Shown one piece after another: positions 9,707 to 21,735 of a stretch of 64,000 nucleotides of DNA (position 1 is the first letter of the stretch; each line of letters begins with the position of its first letter). Location: positions 158,629,241 to 158,693,240 of the forward strand of contig OX422221.1 of NCBI GenBank assembly GCA_949130495.1, given 5' to 3'. Position numbers and translations under genes: made by a program. The notes beneath the pieces are model-generated. The model was not told the origin of the DNA and ran no database searches. It saw nothing but the letters and a program-made list of their open reading frames with translations. Source of the DNA: Sambucus nigra (Eukaryota > Streptophyta > Magnoliopsida > Dipsacales > Adoxaceae).

Positions 9707-11602
9707 ATGGTCGAAGAACGTCCTTTACGGGACTACTTTGGTCATTTTTCATTGACACGTGACACGTGTGAGAGTAATCTCGAGCGATCTCTTTATGATA
9801 TTCTTCACGATTTCACCTCTCTCACGAGTACCGTTGGTACTCTTGACCCATCTATGCACGCACCACCTATTCCATCACCCTCGGTGTCAAGTGTCACTGT
9901 GCCTCCTCCCTTGTTGTGCACCCACTGTTCTTATGCCGATCACATGTCCCATGAGTGCCCATACTCTTCATATCCCTACGCACCCACCATGGAACATGTG
10001 TATCCATATGACACTGTTTCGGAACCCACCTCGGCCTACTACCCTGCTATACCTAATCCCGAGTTGTGTGAGTACCCCAGTTATTCGTGGAGGCCTGATC
10101 ACCCTTCCATGCAATACGTATCCCAACCCGATGTTGTGGATCCTCACACGTTCCAACAGTCGTCATGGCAAACTTGTGCACCTAGTCACGATCAGTTTCC
10201 TCACTACGCACCCCATGAGTAGCAACCATCTGTCCATCACGAGAGCAATCCTTTCGTGTATGATGCACTTGGCCCCACCCCACACACTTCATTTGAGTAT
10301 TCTCCATATAGTCCTGATTATAGCGCGTTTTGTCCACCTCACCCACCACCACCACCCATCATTCCACCAAGACCTTCATCCACATCCACTCTCGAAACCC
10401 TCTTGCAAAAGTTCATACTTGAGCAAGAGCAAGCAATTCCAACTCAAGCTCTCCAAAGGCTTGAACAAAGGTTAAATGAATTGGTGTGTGCGCGAGAGTC
10501 GGATATTCCCATGACCCCACCCATCGTTGCCACCGAGTGTGACGATGATGTGTCCCCTTGTGACACAGAATTTGAGTGTGACCAACCCTACCACCCCGAG
10601 AATCTTGAAGTTGAGACCATTCCATGGTCCGGGTCCCAAGTCGACAATTGTGTTGACATACCTTTCATTAGTGAGCCTGATTCAACCCCATCATATCCAT
10701 ATGAACCCCACCTTGCGGTTCCCATTCACCTTCCCACTCCCGCTAAATCCAAAATAATGCCCGCGTCTATACCTATTGAGCACATCGTGTGTGTTCCCGA
10801 GGAACCAATTTATCCTAGGTTAGCTCCGGCTACGAGTGCTCACCATTTTCCCGAGATAGAATCCGTGATAGTTCCTAACTATTCGGATCTGGATGATGTC
10901 CCACCATGCATGTCTCCCGTTGAGCCCGATATTTCTATCGATTCCTCTATCTCCGATCTTGGTGCCTCGTTTTACCCACCCACCCCATTTACCGATGCTA
11001 CTCTTGTGGAGAAGTTGACAACTCCATCTTTAGAAACCACACTCCCTTGTGAGTATTCCTTTACTCCTCCCAATGAGTGTGTGTCTCCCACGCTTGAGTT
11101 GGATCATCTTCCTCCACCGTTTATCCCACCCAACCCACCCATTATATCTTCTACCCCACCACCTGGTTTGGATCTTGATTTTGCACATTTCCAGTTTCCA
11201 TCTACAGTTTTAGATCCTAACCTAAAACCATCCACCTTCCACGAGAGTTATGGTGATACTCTCCACTTCCGTGACACCGAGTTTGTTCCTCCATGCACAC
11301 CACTTCCTTGTGGTGTTGATTTTTCTCAACAACTCCCTGGCGTGTCACGGCGCGACCATTATCATCGTCCATTCATAGAACGGTCGTGTGATTTTTATGA
11401 GGCCCACCCCATCACTATTGCCAAACCATTTTGCCTCCCTCACCAATTGGAGCACTATGCTTATAGGGCCCTTGTTGCCCTCACCTTTCGGCTCAATAAA
11501 GCTCGAGACCGATGCCTCTTCACCCTTACCTTAATACCCACCAACCCATGGTCCACCGATGCTTTGCATCGCGTAATGCACTTCGCCATACAAGTGCATT
11601 GA
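9707..11602 (+). CDS. gag-like proline-rich protein interrupted by one TAG in a leaky-stop context
   Basis: A single frame of 631 codons is open except for TAG at 10220-10222. Part 1 (171 aa) begins MVEERPLRDYF, like the start of Athila-type gag. It then jumps to a zinc knuckle, CTHCSYADHMSHEC, spaced C-x2-C-x4-H-x4-C. The capsid-like core expected between them is missing. Part 2 runs from codon 10223. It contains a run of prolines, then a heptad-like segment TLETLLQKFILEQEQ resembling the coiled segment that follows the knuckle in such gags, then a long acidic, proline-rich tail. The codons after the stop, CAA CCA, fit the CAR-YYA readthrough consensus known from tobacco mosaic virus. Whether the stop is programmed or a mutation cannot be told from one copy. 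No pol follows. Confidence 0.75.
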
Positions 11603-13731
11603 CCACTTTAGCCTGTTTCCAGCAAGACTGACGATTCAGTCTTGTTTGGGGGTGATTTTCATCACCCATTCTTCTGCCGCCCTGTGCTTTCATAGATCTT
11701 ATCTTTAGGGTGATATTTCATCGGTCTGGCTGAAGACGTTAAACTTAGCGCTACCGGGAGGCAACCCGCATTTCTTGTACTAGTCTCATCCTGTTTGGGG
11801 GTGGTGTTTCACATCACCCTATGCTTTATCATGCTTATAGACTTGTACATCTTTTATTCAGGTTTATTCTTGGCTTCACATGTCCACTTCATGAGCGGTT
11901 CATTCTGGTAATCTCTTTCCTACCTTATGCTCTCAATTTTAAAAATCATTTTACCTAACATCGAGGACGATGTTCCTTTTTGTTTGGGGGTGGAGAATTT
12001 TATCAAAATTGTACCTCTTTTGAAAAATTTTGATTTTTGAACCTGATTTTTAAAATTTTGTGCAGTTTCTTTCATCTCACTCATTGATGTGAATTTTTAA
12101 TCATCCATCTTCTAAAAGTCTAGGAATCAAGCTAGAGAATATTTTTTCTAAATAGCTTATGTAATACATAACAAGGCATTTTGCACCATGAATTTCTAGA
12201 CTCAACAAAATTTGCGCACTTATCACGTCATTACGTTTAGAGTTGAAGAGTACTACAATTCTAAAGAGAACCTTAAGGATCACTAGTTGAGACTTTAGCC
12301 CGTGAGATTTGTGCCTTTCACCCTTTTAGAGTGTTTTACGCAATCTCCGAGTCACAAGTTGATTCAACTTTCTTTGGGTCCGCACTTAAATTGTTGTATG
12401 ATCTCATTTTCTTTCATAAAAATTTGGCTTGATCACTGAGAATGACATATTTTTCGAGTTATAAGAAACACGTGTCTTGAAATTTGTCCCGAATACTAAA
12501 TTTTCATCCATACACCTACCACTTTTTCCCATATCACAGTTCCATACACTTCACGCATTACATTCCCATGCTTTCCCATATCTCATATATATTCCCCTCA
12601 CCATCCATATATTTTTCCATCACCTATCACCTCCATTCATATATCATCCATCATTTTCAAATAAAAGAGTGTGATTTCAAATGTAAATGTCTTCATTGTT
12701 GGTTTGAAAAGTGAGAAAAAAAAAAGAAAAACAAAAAAATAGCAAAAGAAAAGAAAAGAAAAAAAAATAGAAAAAAAAAGAAAAAGAGAAAAATAGAAAA
12801 AAGAGAAGAAAAGAAAAGAAAAGAAAAGAAAAATAACAAGAAAAAAAAAGAGAGAAAATTAAAGAAAGAGAGTTGTAGTTTGTAGTTGGTAATAAAGACA
12901 TTTGTGCCTAAAGTGTATACACTCTTCTATCATATACATTCATCCATCACCCTTTATCATTCATAACACCATTATATCCTATATACCACATCCATACATC
13001 ACACATCCATCATACCACACCTTATACCATCCTTTCCATTTCATTTTCCCCTCACCCATATCATCCATATGTTCCCCTAGGTGTTCGGGCAAATGAAAGT
13101 CGACGTGGTGAATAACTCGACGTTCTCACTATAGTGATTAACATTCTTTCATGAGATAAAATTTCTTTCTAATTGTTCGTTCTTTCATATGCATGTGTGA
13201 GACGTTTGAACTTGCTTATATTTACTCATCTCCTCACACACAAGAGCGATACACTTACCCTAATCTCGAGAGTTCATTTGAGAGAGATATATCTAGTGAG
13301 ATTTGAAGTTGAAGCGTTGATTCCGACAAGGCAATCTAGGAATTACTCTTATGATGCTCGACCCGTTTTGACTGATTCACACTACACACGTTGAGTTCTA
13401 GGAAGGATGTGCCTTGAGTATTTACTTAGTTAAACTTTTTACACATTCTAGCTTGTATTTCTGATTTTATTTTTCTTGTGATGGATTGTGCGATTATTCT
13501 ATGTCTAATAAGAGAATGACTGCCCTTCAATAATTTTTTACAAATAAGAATTTTGTGAGTATATTCCCTGCAAACCCTCACGAGACACAACTCGTCCTGT
13601 AGGGCAACCTATAGGTTTAAAGACTTGTTGCACATGCTAAGTGCAATCGCAAGTGCCCGCGAAAGTGGTACACTTTTGGTTACTTATCTTTCTCTTTCTC
13701 TCTATCTTATTGCTCGAGGACTAGCAACGCT
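11603..13731 (+). other. 3' untranslated interior of the Athila-like element with repeated PPT-like motifs
   Basis: No pol coding. TGTTTGGGGGTG recurs at 11643-11654, 11792-11803 and 11981-11992, and again as the functional tract at 13733-13744. The 16-mer at 11791-11806 is identical to that at 13732-13747. GACGTTAAACTTAGCGCT at about 11737, followed by GGGAGGCAACCC, is a sequence known from the ends of Athila-type elements. A CGAGGACGATGTTCC motif is at 11962-11976. Confidence 0.65.
12718..12898 (+). repeat. purine-only island flanked by G-poor sequence
   Basis: About 180 bases almost purely A and G (AAAAGAAAAGAAAAGA-type), with a handful of C or T. The flanks 12485-12660 and 12900-13075 are nearly free of G, with CATCCAT/CCATAT words. 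The translation of the reverse strand (a run of Phe/Leu/Ser) is an artefact. Confidence 0.85.
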
Positions 13732-13747
13732 CTGTTTGGGGGTGGTG
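13732..13747 (+). other. polypurine tract of the Athila-like element
   Basis: CTGTTTGGGGGTGGTG directly precedes the 3' LTR start TGATAAGC. It is preceded by CGAGGACTAGCAACG. Confidence 0.8.
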
Positions 13748-16234
13748 TGATAAGCACCCAAAACTGTACAATTTATACCCCAAATAGACGTACTTTAGTT
13801 GCTATTTCTCGACAATATGGGTCTTATGTGCTTAAATGTTTATCATGCAGGCTTAACGTCAATTGCGGTGTCAAAAGCTATATTTCATGGCAATTGCGCG
13901 TTTTATGGAGCTAATACCTCTCCCTTATCCAAGAACCTCACACGAGCCCTAATCCTAGCCTAAACTGTCCCAAACCCTCTGTGTGTTTGTTTGTGTCCTT
14001 TTTATTATTTTTTTAAATTTTTAGTTTGAGTCTTTTCTATTTTTAGGATTTATTTTAGATTTGTTTTAGAATTTTTAGATTTTATTTTCTATTTTTCTAT
14101 TTTATTTTTTTTACTTTATTTTGATTTTGATTAGTTTTTAGTTTAGTCTTATTTTATTAAGATTAGTTTTAGTAGTTTATTTTTTAGTTTATTAGATTTT
14201 ATATTTTTAGGACTTTAATTTTCATTTTTTTATTTCTTTTGTTTTATTATAGCTTAGGATTTCATTTTTTTATTGTTTTTATTTTGTTTTATTTTTAGTT
14301 AGATTTTATTTTTTAGTTTTAGTTTTATCAATTTTATTTGAGTCTTTATTAATTTGTTTTTTAGGAATTCAAATTAAATACACACACAACCCCTTCTATC
14401 CTACCTTAATACCCAACACCCTCACCTAAACCTAACTAAACCCTCACCCTCATACTAACACCCTATACCCTCACTACACCTAATCACTACAACTTCATCT
14501 TCTCCACCAACATACCCTCTCTCTCTCTCCTCCATTAACCCATATCTCCTCTCTCCTCTAAACCCACTTCCACCATTAACACATCTCCAACAAACATTAA
14601 AGCCACCTCATCTCCACCCTACTCTACCCCCTCCTTCTAACACAACTCGCGCCGGAGCCACCTCACGACCTGCCCATTTCCGGCGAGACCCAGCTCCGGC
14701 ATCGACCCGATCCATCCCCAATACCCATATTCCATTTGATCCCATCTTCTATACCCCACACCCATTTCCCATTTCTCCAAGCCACGATGTTACCACCTGC
14801 TAACAAACAAACCAAAGCCACAAAACCCATTTAACACATGTGCCCCTTTAATTCCTTTACCCCCATTTTACCCATCTTACCCCCAACTAACCACTTTAAG
14901 CCACTTTCCTAAAATACCCCATAAAACAAATCAGATTTTATCCTCACCACCCTCACCCACATGACCTCACACCCCTCATGTGCACATCCTTATTTTACCA
15001 ATTTAACCCCTTAGCTCCAATTGCATATAAAAGAAGACCTCAAGGCCATTTGAAGAGAATCATCAACTAGTAGGAAGAAAATTCTAGAGAGAGAGATAGG
15101 TTAGAGTAGAAAATAAATTAGGTAGAATATTTTTGTAAATAATTTTGTTTTTATCTTTTTAGATATTTGTGAGAAATTAATTGTTGAGTGATTCAAATGA
15201 GTGTTTGTATGTAATTGAATATTGTGGAAAGCTCATTTGGAATGGATATTGCTCAATTTCAATGGAGGATTAGAGTCCAATTTTGCAAATCAAGGAGACT
15301 TGTTTGAAGATTTGTTCTCTTACCCTTCTATTTTATTTGTTTATGCCTTGATTACTAATTTGTCATGTTTAATATCATGGTAGGCTAAAACCCTTTTCAA
15401 GGGGTGGGGTGAAATCCTTATTTGACATTATTTTAGTTTAATTAGTTTGCTTACTTGAAATTTCCCTTTGAATGTTAAATTTGATCCCTCACCCTTAGAT
15501 TTACGCCTCGAGAGAGGGTAAATGATTTTCGAGAGAAAATCGAAATTCTAGTGATAATACCCATTTTAGATTCGAACTAGAGATAGGGGTTTCTTAAGTG
15601 GGGTATTATCATTTGAATTTCAACTCTAAATTTAATTTCTAAGATTGACATAAATTCTAATTGATCGATCCTAGCGGGTGATTAATTAAAAGGAGTGTAG
15701 ATCTAATTTTCTAGAGTTGTGGGGTGTTAATTTTAACTTTCTAAAAGATTACTATTCTAATTACACTTGCAACGAGAGTTGGTTTGTAATTTTAATATTA
15801 ATTTGGGAGAACTCAAATAATTAAATTAATTAATTAATTAGAATAATTAAAATTTGTGGTGTAATCCCACTCCTTGATTGCTCTCACAATTATTTACCTC
15901 ACTTTATCTTTTATTTTAGTGTTAGACCTTATTTTTCATTTTAGTCATTTTCTAGTTAGTTATTTTCATCTTAGTTTAGTTTAGTTTAAAATCTCACCTC
16001 ACCCTTTTGTTTTAATATTGAAAAATCTAAAAAAAAATTAGAAAAACTGAAAAAGCACAAAAAGAAAATAAAAAGTGAATTACAATTGAATTTGTCTCTA
16101 GCTTACTCCCTAGAAAGTGGATTGATACCCTTACCTACCTCTACACTTGAGTTTATTATTATTTGTAGGTATTTGAGGTTTTGACTAACTTGGCTTTCAA
16201 CAACAACGACATACACCCAAAAGTCAAGCTATCA
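13748..16234 (+). repeat. 3' LTR of the Athila-like element
   Basis: 2487 bp, colinear with 6119-8712, with scattered substitutions. A single internal deletion of about 100 bp occurs near 14680. The sequence jumps from CCCATTT to CCGGCGAGACCC, and the junction carries the short homology TTTCYGGC that is present at both ends of the missing segment in the 5' LTR. The last ~100 bp are the most diverged part. Confidence 0.95.
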
Positions 16235-16239
16235 CTCTC

Positions 16240-18687
16240 CCTTTTCAACTACAAATTAATCCATCCCGGTCACCCCATTTCGCTACCCCAGCGAAATGTT
16301 GGCTTAATTATGATGTTCACAGCCCATCACTAATTTATAAGTCTGTCTCCTCCTTCCATCATTGGAAACATAGTTTCACTATCACATTCCGATTGCTCAT
16401 TTCGAGTCTATTTTTCTCTATCAACTAGTGGTGCGTCTGGAGACAATCTCACTATGTCTCTTCCTCAACACCGCTTCCCACTCACGTCATATTTCCTTAA
16501 GTGGTACTCTATTCCCCTCTCTCTTCAGGTATATTATACTTTACAATTCGTGCACTCTTCGTAATTGGCGCACTTTTGGGGTTGGTTGCTTTATAATTTC
16601 CCCACCGGCGTACAAAATAATTTTCCGCATCCCTCTATCTCGGATGTCTAAGAAGGTCAATTGATTAGGGCGCCCATACACCCTTTTCTTCATGCACATT
16701 TGAAAAAAAAACATTGCAAGCGTCGCACCCATAACATGTTTTTTTTCCTCAACTCTAGCCTTGTCTACACGACGTGACTACAATCTTGCGGGTATTCTCC
16801 ATCCCCTAAAGACAAAAATCAAATCCTTGCCCACAAAGTCCCACTTATTCCTTCGTGGGGATGTAATCCTTTCATTGTTCCTCCATAACACTACCGGCTC
16901 CACTGATGCCCTAGCATCTAACAACGTCTCTTCTACTGACGTGCATAAAAATTCAATCGTATTCCCTTTCGTAGTTGGACTTAGACAAGGGACTTCTTCC
17001 CATGCACTCTTACTGAGCATCTTCGGAACAATATGTAGTCGAGATACCCAAATTCCATTCCTCGACCATATGTGCAACCATACTCCACTATTTCTAAAGG
17101 AGTCAAGTGGCACCGTGCTTATACTATTACTAAGTCCTTAGCACTAATTACAACAGCGAGCTCGATCTCTTCGCTCAGCGGTCCTGCGACATACCTTGAC
17201 ACACATCATTTAGGTTCCTACACACCGGAATCAATTACTATGACACGTTCACAATCTCTTAAATTTCTCACTTATTGATGAACAATAACAACTCGACCCA
17301 CTTTCAGGTGAGGCATCGTCATATACCCCATTCACTCGAGGCTAAAACCTATGTACTTCCTTGTCCATTACTCTGGTGGTTCAGATAGTTTCCGGACATA
17401 ACACGCTTGTCCTCTCCGGAATGCAAAACTTATTGGAGTTATTATTTCCTCAAATAACTTCAAGCTAAAATAAAACGCGTGGCCCTAGAATCCACACTAG
17501 ACATCTTTTCAAAAATCCATGACTCCAGGCCATACTGACCGGTTTAGGTATCCCTCCTCTCGGACTTGGTAGTATCGATCCTGAACACTATCATTCTGGT
17601 ACCCTTAGTTCTGCTGACCAAGAGGAACGCATTATGGGACTTAATAGTCCCGACTTAGAGTCTAATCATTAAATCCCTTAGTGGGTCTCCACTTATGGAT
17701 TGCATCAGCCCTATTACATTTAGTCTTACTCTTTGACTGAATCCTTAGACTCTCTTAGCTCCGCCCACCTAGGAGCATTTACCTCAACCTTGTAAGAAGT
17801 ACCATACTTCCTTCATATACATAAGTCCTTCAAGAAGAGTTTTTCTAAAATTTTGAATGATAACTTGAGAGTCTATCCTCTCAAGGGCTCTTTTCCCTCG
17901 TACTCATCTCATCGGTACAAGTTTACTTCAACGAATAAATTTCTTTCTCACGGTTTGCCTCTACTAGGCTTTCACGTGATGGGTTCCGGTATTTCCATTC
18001 TCTTTGCTTCTGAATCAACATTAGAGAACTTTGCGGTTAAACTATACATAAGGTCTCTATATTTGTATACGGACCCTCGGTCCGAATGCAGTGATTGGTA
18101 TCCCCGCCACGTTGTCTCAAAAATTTTACTCAAATTTTCACTTCTGGGTATTTCTACTCTATCCCTAAATGCCAAAACCTCTGTACATTCTACTTCCATT
18201 GGTTACCATGCATAGTCACCATTTTATCACAATTTACGGCTCGTTCTCATCAAAAATTTCTTCAGACTCCCTCCCACTATCACTACATTGGGCGGGTCTA
18301 GATTAGCAATCCCCCTTTGCCATCGCGACACTTGGAAAATGCCTGTTATGCCTCAACAACCCTGGTAGCATCTACTTCCATTTCACAGTAGGAGTGACCT
18401 CAACAACGGTCATCTCTCCTATGATTTCCATCTTTGAACACTCCAGGCTTCATGCTGAGCTCCTCCCTCCTGCAATCCTTCCAACGCTAATGCTGTTTCT
18501 ACCGCCATGTTTGACGTACCATGCCCAATCGAACTCGTATATGTAACACTACTTCTACTAAATAGCAGGAGATCGTGACTACGTACGTAGGGGAGTACAA
18601 CAATCCTAAGATAGGGCTCTATATCAATCAAATGATACGCTGAAAACGTAGTAAGCCGTACAGATCCTATGGACACTAGAACCTGAT
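16240..18687 (-). other. 5' interior of the Tekay-type element, non-coding
   Basis: Short open frames occur on both strands (the largest 111-126 codons at 16761-17141). None shows a zinc knuckle, protease, reverse transcriptase or integrase motif, and overlapping frames on opposite strands are typical of chance. I take this as the non-coding leader of a non-autonomous element. Confidence 0.6.
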
Positions 18688-18699
18688 GCTCTGATACCA
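18688..18699 (-). other. primer-binding site, tRNA-iMet type
   Basis: TGGTATCAGAGC on the minus strand, two bases inside the right LTR. It is complementary to plant initiator tRNA-Met and fixes the element's orientation. Confidence 0.92.
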
Positions 18700-18701
18700 T
18701 C

Positions 18702-21700
18702 TGTGACACCCCGCCTAATTAAACATCGGGTGATCAGGCCTTTATTAAATTAAAACAGGTTTCTCAAATGGTTCATTCTTAGCATCACTGTCGAAAACTT
18801 TTTAATTACTAATCCCCTAAGTAAAATTAGACCGGTGCCAAATTTTATCTTTCTTAAAACAAAATCATTCAACCATGCGGAACAAAGTAAAAATAATCAT
18901 GTACTATAACCCAATCAACAAAGTAGAAGTACAACATAACAAAGGTATTACCGAATAAACCATCGGCTAAAATCTCAAGCAGCAATAGAATAACCACTAG
19001 TCTAAAACTAAAATATGAGACTAATACCGGACCACAAGTCCATACATAGAATATTATGAGATCCTGTACTAGAACTGAATGAGTGATATCGTCTAGTCAA
19101 AATCCTGTAAGCATCCACTGTGCTACAGCTTCGAGTCCCTGGAATGAAATCATCATACATGGCGTCCCTGTGGCTGGACACCTAAAAGGTTTTGAAAATA
19201 TTTTATAGCAAGAGTTAGTACTCAAAATATTTTGAAAATATTTAGCAAGCGTTTATCACAATATAAAATGCGGTTATTGATTACACATGTTAGGTTCTCG
19301 TACACTCTCTTGAGTTTACTCACCCCTCATCCCTTGTGCACACCTAACGTTCTACACTTAGCCTACCTAGCCATATCTTCCAAGCTATCTAGGACTAAGT
19401 AATCATCTGAACTTATCTATACTTAAGTTCTCATATTTTCCACACCGTACATTCATTACATTAACATCTCACGAAGGTTAATTAATACACGAATAACATT
19501 TCCAATATATTATGTTTCAAAACTTCTCATTTAGTTTCACTACTAAATTTCTACAATAATCATAATTTCTGTCTTCCCACTTTTGTAATTAAGTTTCACT
19601 ACTTAAATTACTAAATAGATATTCTCTATTTAACGTTATGTTTCGTAATTAAGTTTCACTACTTAAATTACTAGTTCGGTATGTATCTTTAAATACATAA
19701 TATATATCAATCTACTAATACACATAAGTAGAATATCATCAAGTATATATTTCACACACAGTATATACTAAATATCAATCATTACTATCTTGTCCTTTTC
19801 ACACACGTAAAGGACTCTTGGTTCGGAATGATTTATCGACCCCAAGTAAGAATTGGTTCAGAATGATACATCGACCCCAATTATTTATATACACACGTAA
19901 ATGATTCTTGGTTCGGAATGATACATCGACCCCAAGTGAGAGTTGGTTCAGAAGTATCCATCGACCCCAACTATTTAAAAAAATATATATACACACATAT
20001 TCTGGTTCAGGACTCTTTCATCGCGACACCAGTTCAAGGTTTGGTTCGGCATTTCTCATCGACCCCAAACATATAATAACTTTATGTTAGTTCAGAATGT
20101 CTCATCGACCCTAACATAATTAATTTAGGTATAAATCTCTCGACCTAAAAGATCACATAATTCAGTAGGTACACGCACGACCAATTAATTATATACGTAC
20201 GTAATATTTTAATCTCATATATCTACCGTACAATATTCGCTTTACGATTTATCTCATTAATCACATTTATTTGAGTATTCACACAACTCTAAGGGTCCTA
20301 GTTACCCCTTACATATAATTTCAGTAGTTATTTCTTACCCTACTGGTCTATTACTTAAATTGAATTTACTTCGCCTCGTAACTCAATTTTCGAAGTCCCC
20401 GATACTCTACTAAATCTGATTATTCTCGTCGGTCCGTAATCCAAGCCCTACACCCAATGGCCTTATCGGACCTCAATAGTATACCTACTGGTCTTATTCT
20501 CACTCCCATATAAGTATATTATAAACCCTAGGATACTCATTCATTCCCGAAAATCAACGAAGACTTAAACACGAAAAATTCGAGAAAAACAACTTGTGTC
20601 AATCGATCGATAGTTTGAGATCGATCGATCGATCGAACAGGGACAGACGCAGTTCGTCTTCTTCGTTAATCCTTTCCTCCATTAACAAATCTCCAAACTC
20701 CATTATCGTCCACCAAACTTCGACCCAATGATCCTAACATGTTTCCACATATACTAGGACAATTTCTAACGTGTCAAATACATCAAAACTCCAATTCCTT
20801 TAAAGAAATAGTGAATTAAGCCCAGAATTTCTTGAAACTCTAGTTATGGTGTTCTTCCCATATTTTCATTCAAAATCCAGATTTTTATTTCGAGAAATCA
20901 TCAAGTCTAATCTGAATATTAATCCTCTACATAAGTTAAATCATTCTACATGCGATTCCTATCCCAACATGCATGAATATCATTATTATCCTATCAAGAT
21001 ATTGATTTAAACAAGACTATTCGAAAACCCTACACATGGGTATTATAACTTTATAGTTTTTGCAATAAACAACTTGCCTTATGATCAGTAGGGTCTAATT
21101 TCGTGGTTGCTGTTGATGATTGATGATCTTCATCCTTCAATCCTTCTTCCCCAACAAGTTGATAGTGAAAATCTCCTTTGAATCCTTCCCAATTCTTCCT
21201 TTTGCCTTGAGAATGGTTTCTCTCTTATCTCTAATGGCTATGGTGTGTTTTCATGGGCTTTCTAACCCTAACCCCTCTATCATACGGCTAATATAAAGCT
21301 CTCAATTTCGTAGGTCTCCATACCCTCTCATGTTAAAAGACCAAAACGCCCCCGAATGGTCTCGGTTTAGTCCAAAATTACCCCGGGACTCAACTAGTAC
21401 CCCCGGGTATACTATTTTGACTAATTTGACCCTTTCGGGCTCATCTGTGACCTCTAAATTATCATTTGAGTCACTTAAAAATATTACTTGTTCTCACCCC
21501 AACACGGTCTACACGCGTTAAGCAACTATTTACCACTCGCACTAAGTAAATATAATGAGGCAATATAAATCGGTATCTATCTCTTGATTAATATTCCAAA
21601 ATTACAATTTTAATTAAAACTCTATAAATTACTACTCTTACGTAATTTAAATTAAGCCGTATTTTCTCATTTAATTCTCCAATTTAATTAAATAGAATAT

Positions 21701-21730
21701 TTGGAATATTCAGAAATATGGGGTATTACA
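18702..21730 (-). repeat. 5' LTR (element sense) of the Tekay-type element
   Basis: 3029 bp, colinear with 1838-4862, including the hairpin array (19817-20119) with the same paired ends. Differences are scattered single bases and one 4-bp step in the GATC run (20601-20636). Confidence 0.93.
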
Positions 21731-21735
21731 TGGCT

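Larger units (their letters stand above)
6119..16234 (+). mobile_element. Athila-like non-autonomous LTR retrotransposon nested in the Tekay-type element
   Basis: Direct LTRs (6119-8712 and 13748-16234) start TGATAAGCACCC and end AAGTCAAGCTATCA, flanked by the duplication CTCTC (6114-6118, 16235-16239). The primer site TGGCGCCGTTGCC matches the 3' end of tRNA-Asp, as in Athila elements. The purine tract GTTTGGGGGTGG precedes the 3' LTR. The 5.0-kb interior has one gag-like frame and then about 2.1 kb without coding. No protease, reverse transcriptase, RNase H or integrase is present, so it must depend on another element. It includes a GACGTTAAAC...GCGCT...GGGAGGCAACCC block like that found downstream of pol in Athila elements. 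Two solo LTRs of the same family lie at 51523-54673 and 56273-59131. Confidence 0.93.
1838..21730 (-). mobile_element. Tekay-type Ty3/gypsy LTR retrotransposon, complete but with no recognisable coding, minus orientation
   Basis: Two ~3.03-kb LTRs (1838-4862 and 18702-21730) begin TGTGACACCCC and end GGGGTATTACA on the plus strand. They are flanked by the direct duplication TGGCT (1833-1837, 21731-21735). On the minus strand the tRNA-iMet primer site follows the right LTR. A CGAGGACGAAATT motif and a purine tract precede the left LTR. The LTR length, ends and the pre-PPT motif fit the Tekay/Del chromovirus group. After removing the nested element (6119-16234) only ~3.7 kb of interior remains, with no gag or pol motif that I can recognise, so it looks like a large non-autonomous derivative mobilised by related elements. 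The two LTRs differ by scattered substitutions only, which suggests a fairly recent insertion. Confidence 0.9.

Noticed and set aside
9759..10475. 238-codon frame overlapping the gag-like gene
   Set aside because: Shifted frame inside the gag-like reading frame; its sequence is what a Pro/Ser-rich gene gives in another frame, and it has no motif.
12677..12901. 74-codon minus-strand frame rich in Phe, Ser and Leu
   Set aside because: Direct translation of the purine tract; not a protein.
16761..17141. 126-codon frame in the Tekay-type interior
   Set aside because: A frame of similar length runs on the opposite strand and neither has a known domain or coding signal that I can see.
17853..18215. 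120-codon frame in the Tekay-type interior
   Set aside because: No gag or pol motif, and it lies antisense to the element.
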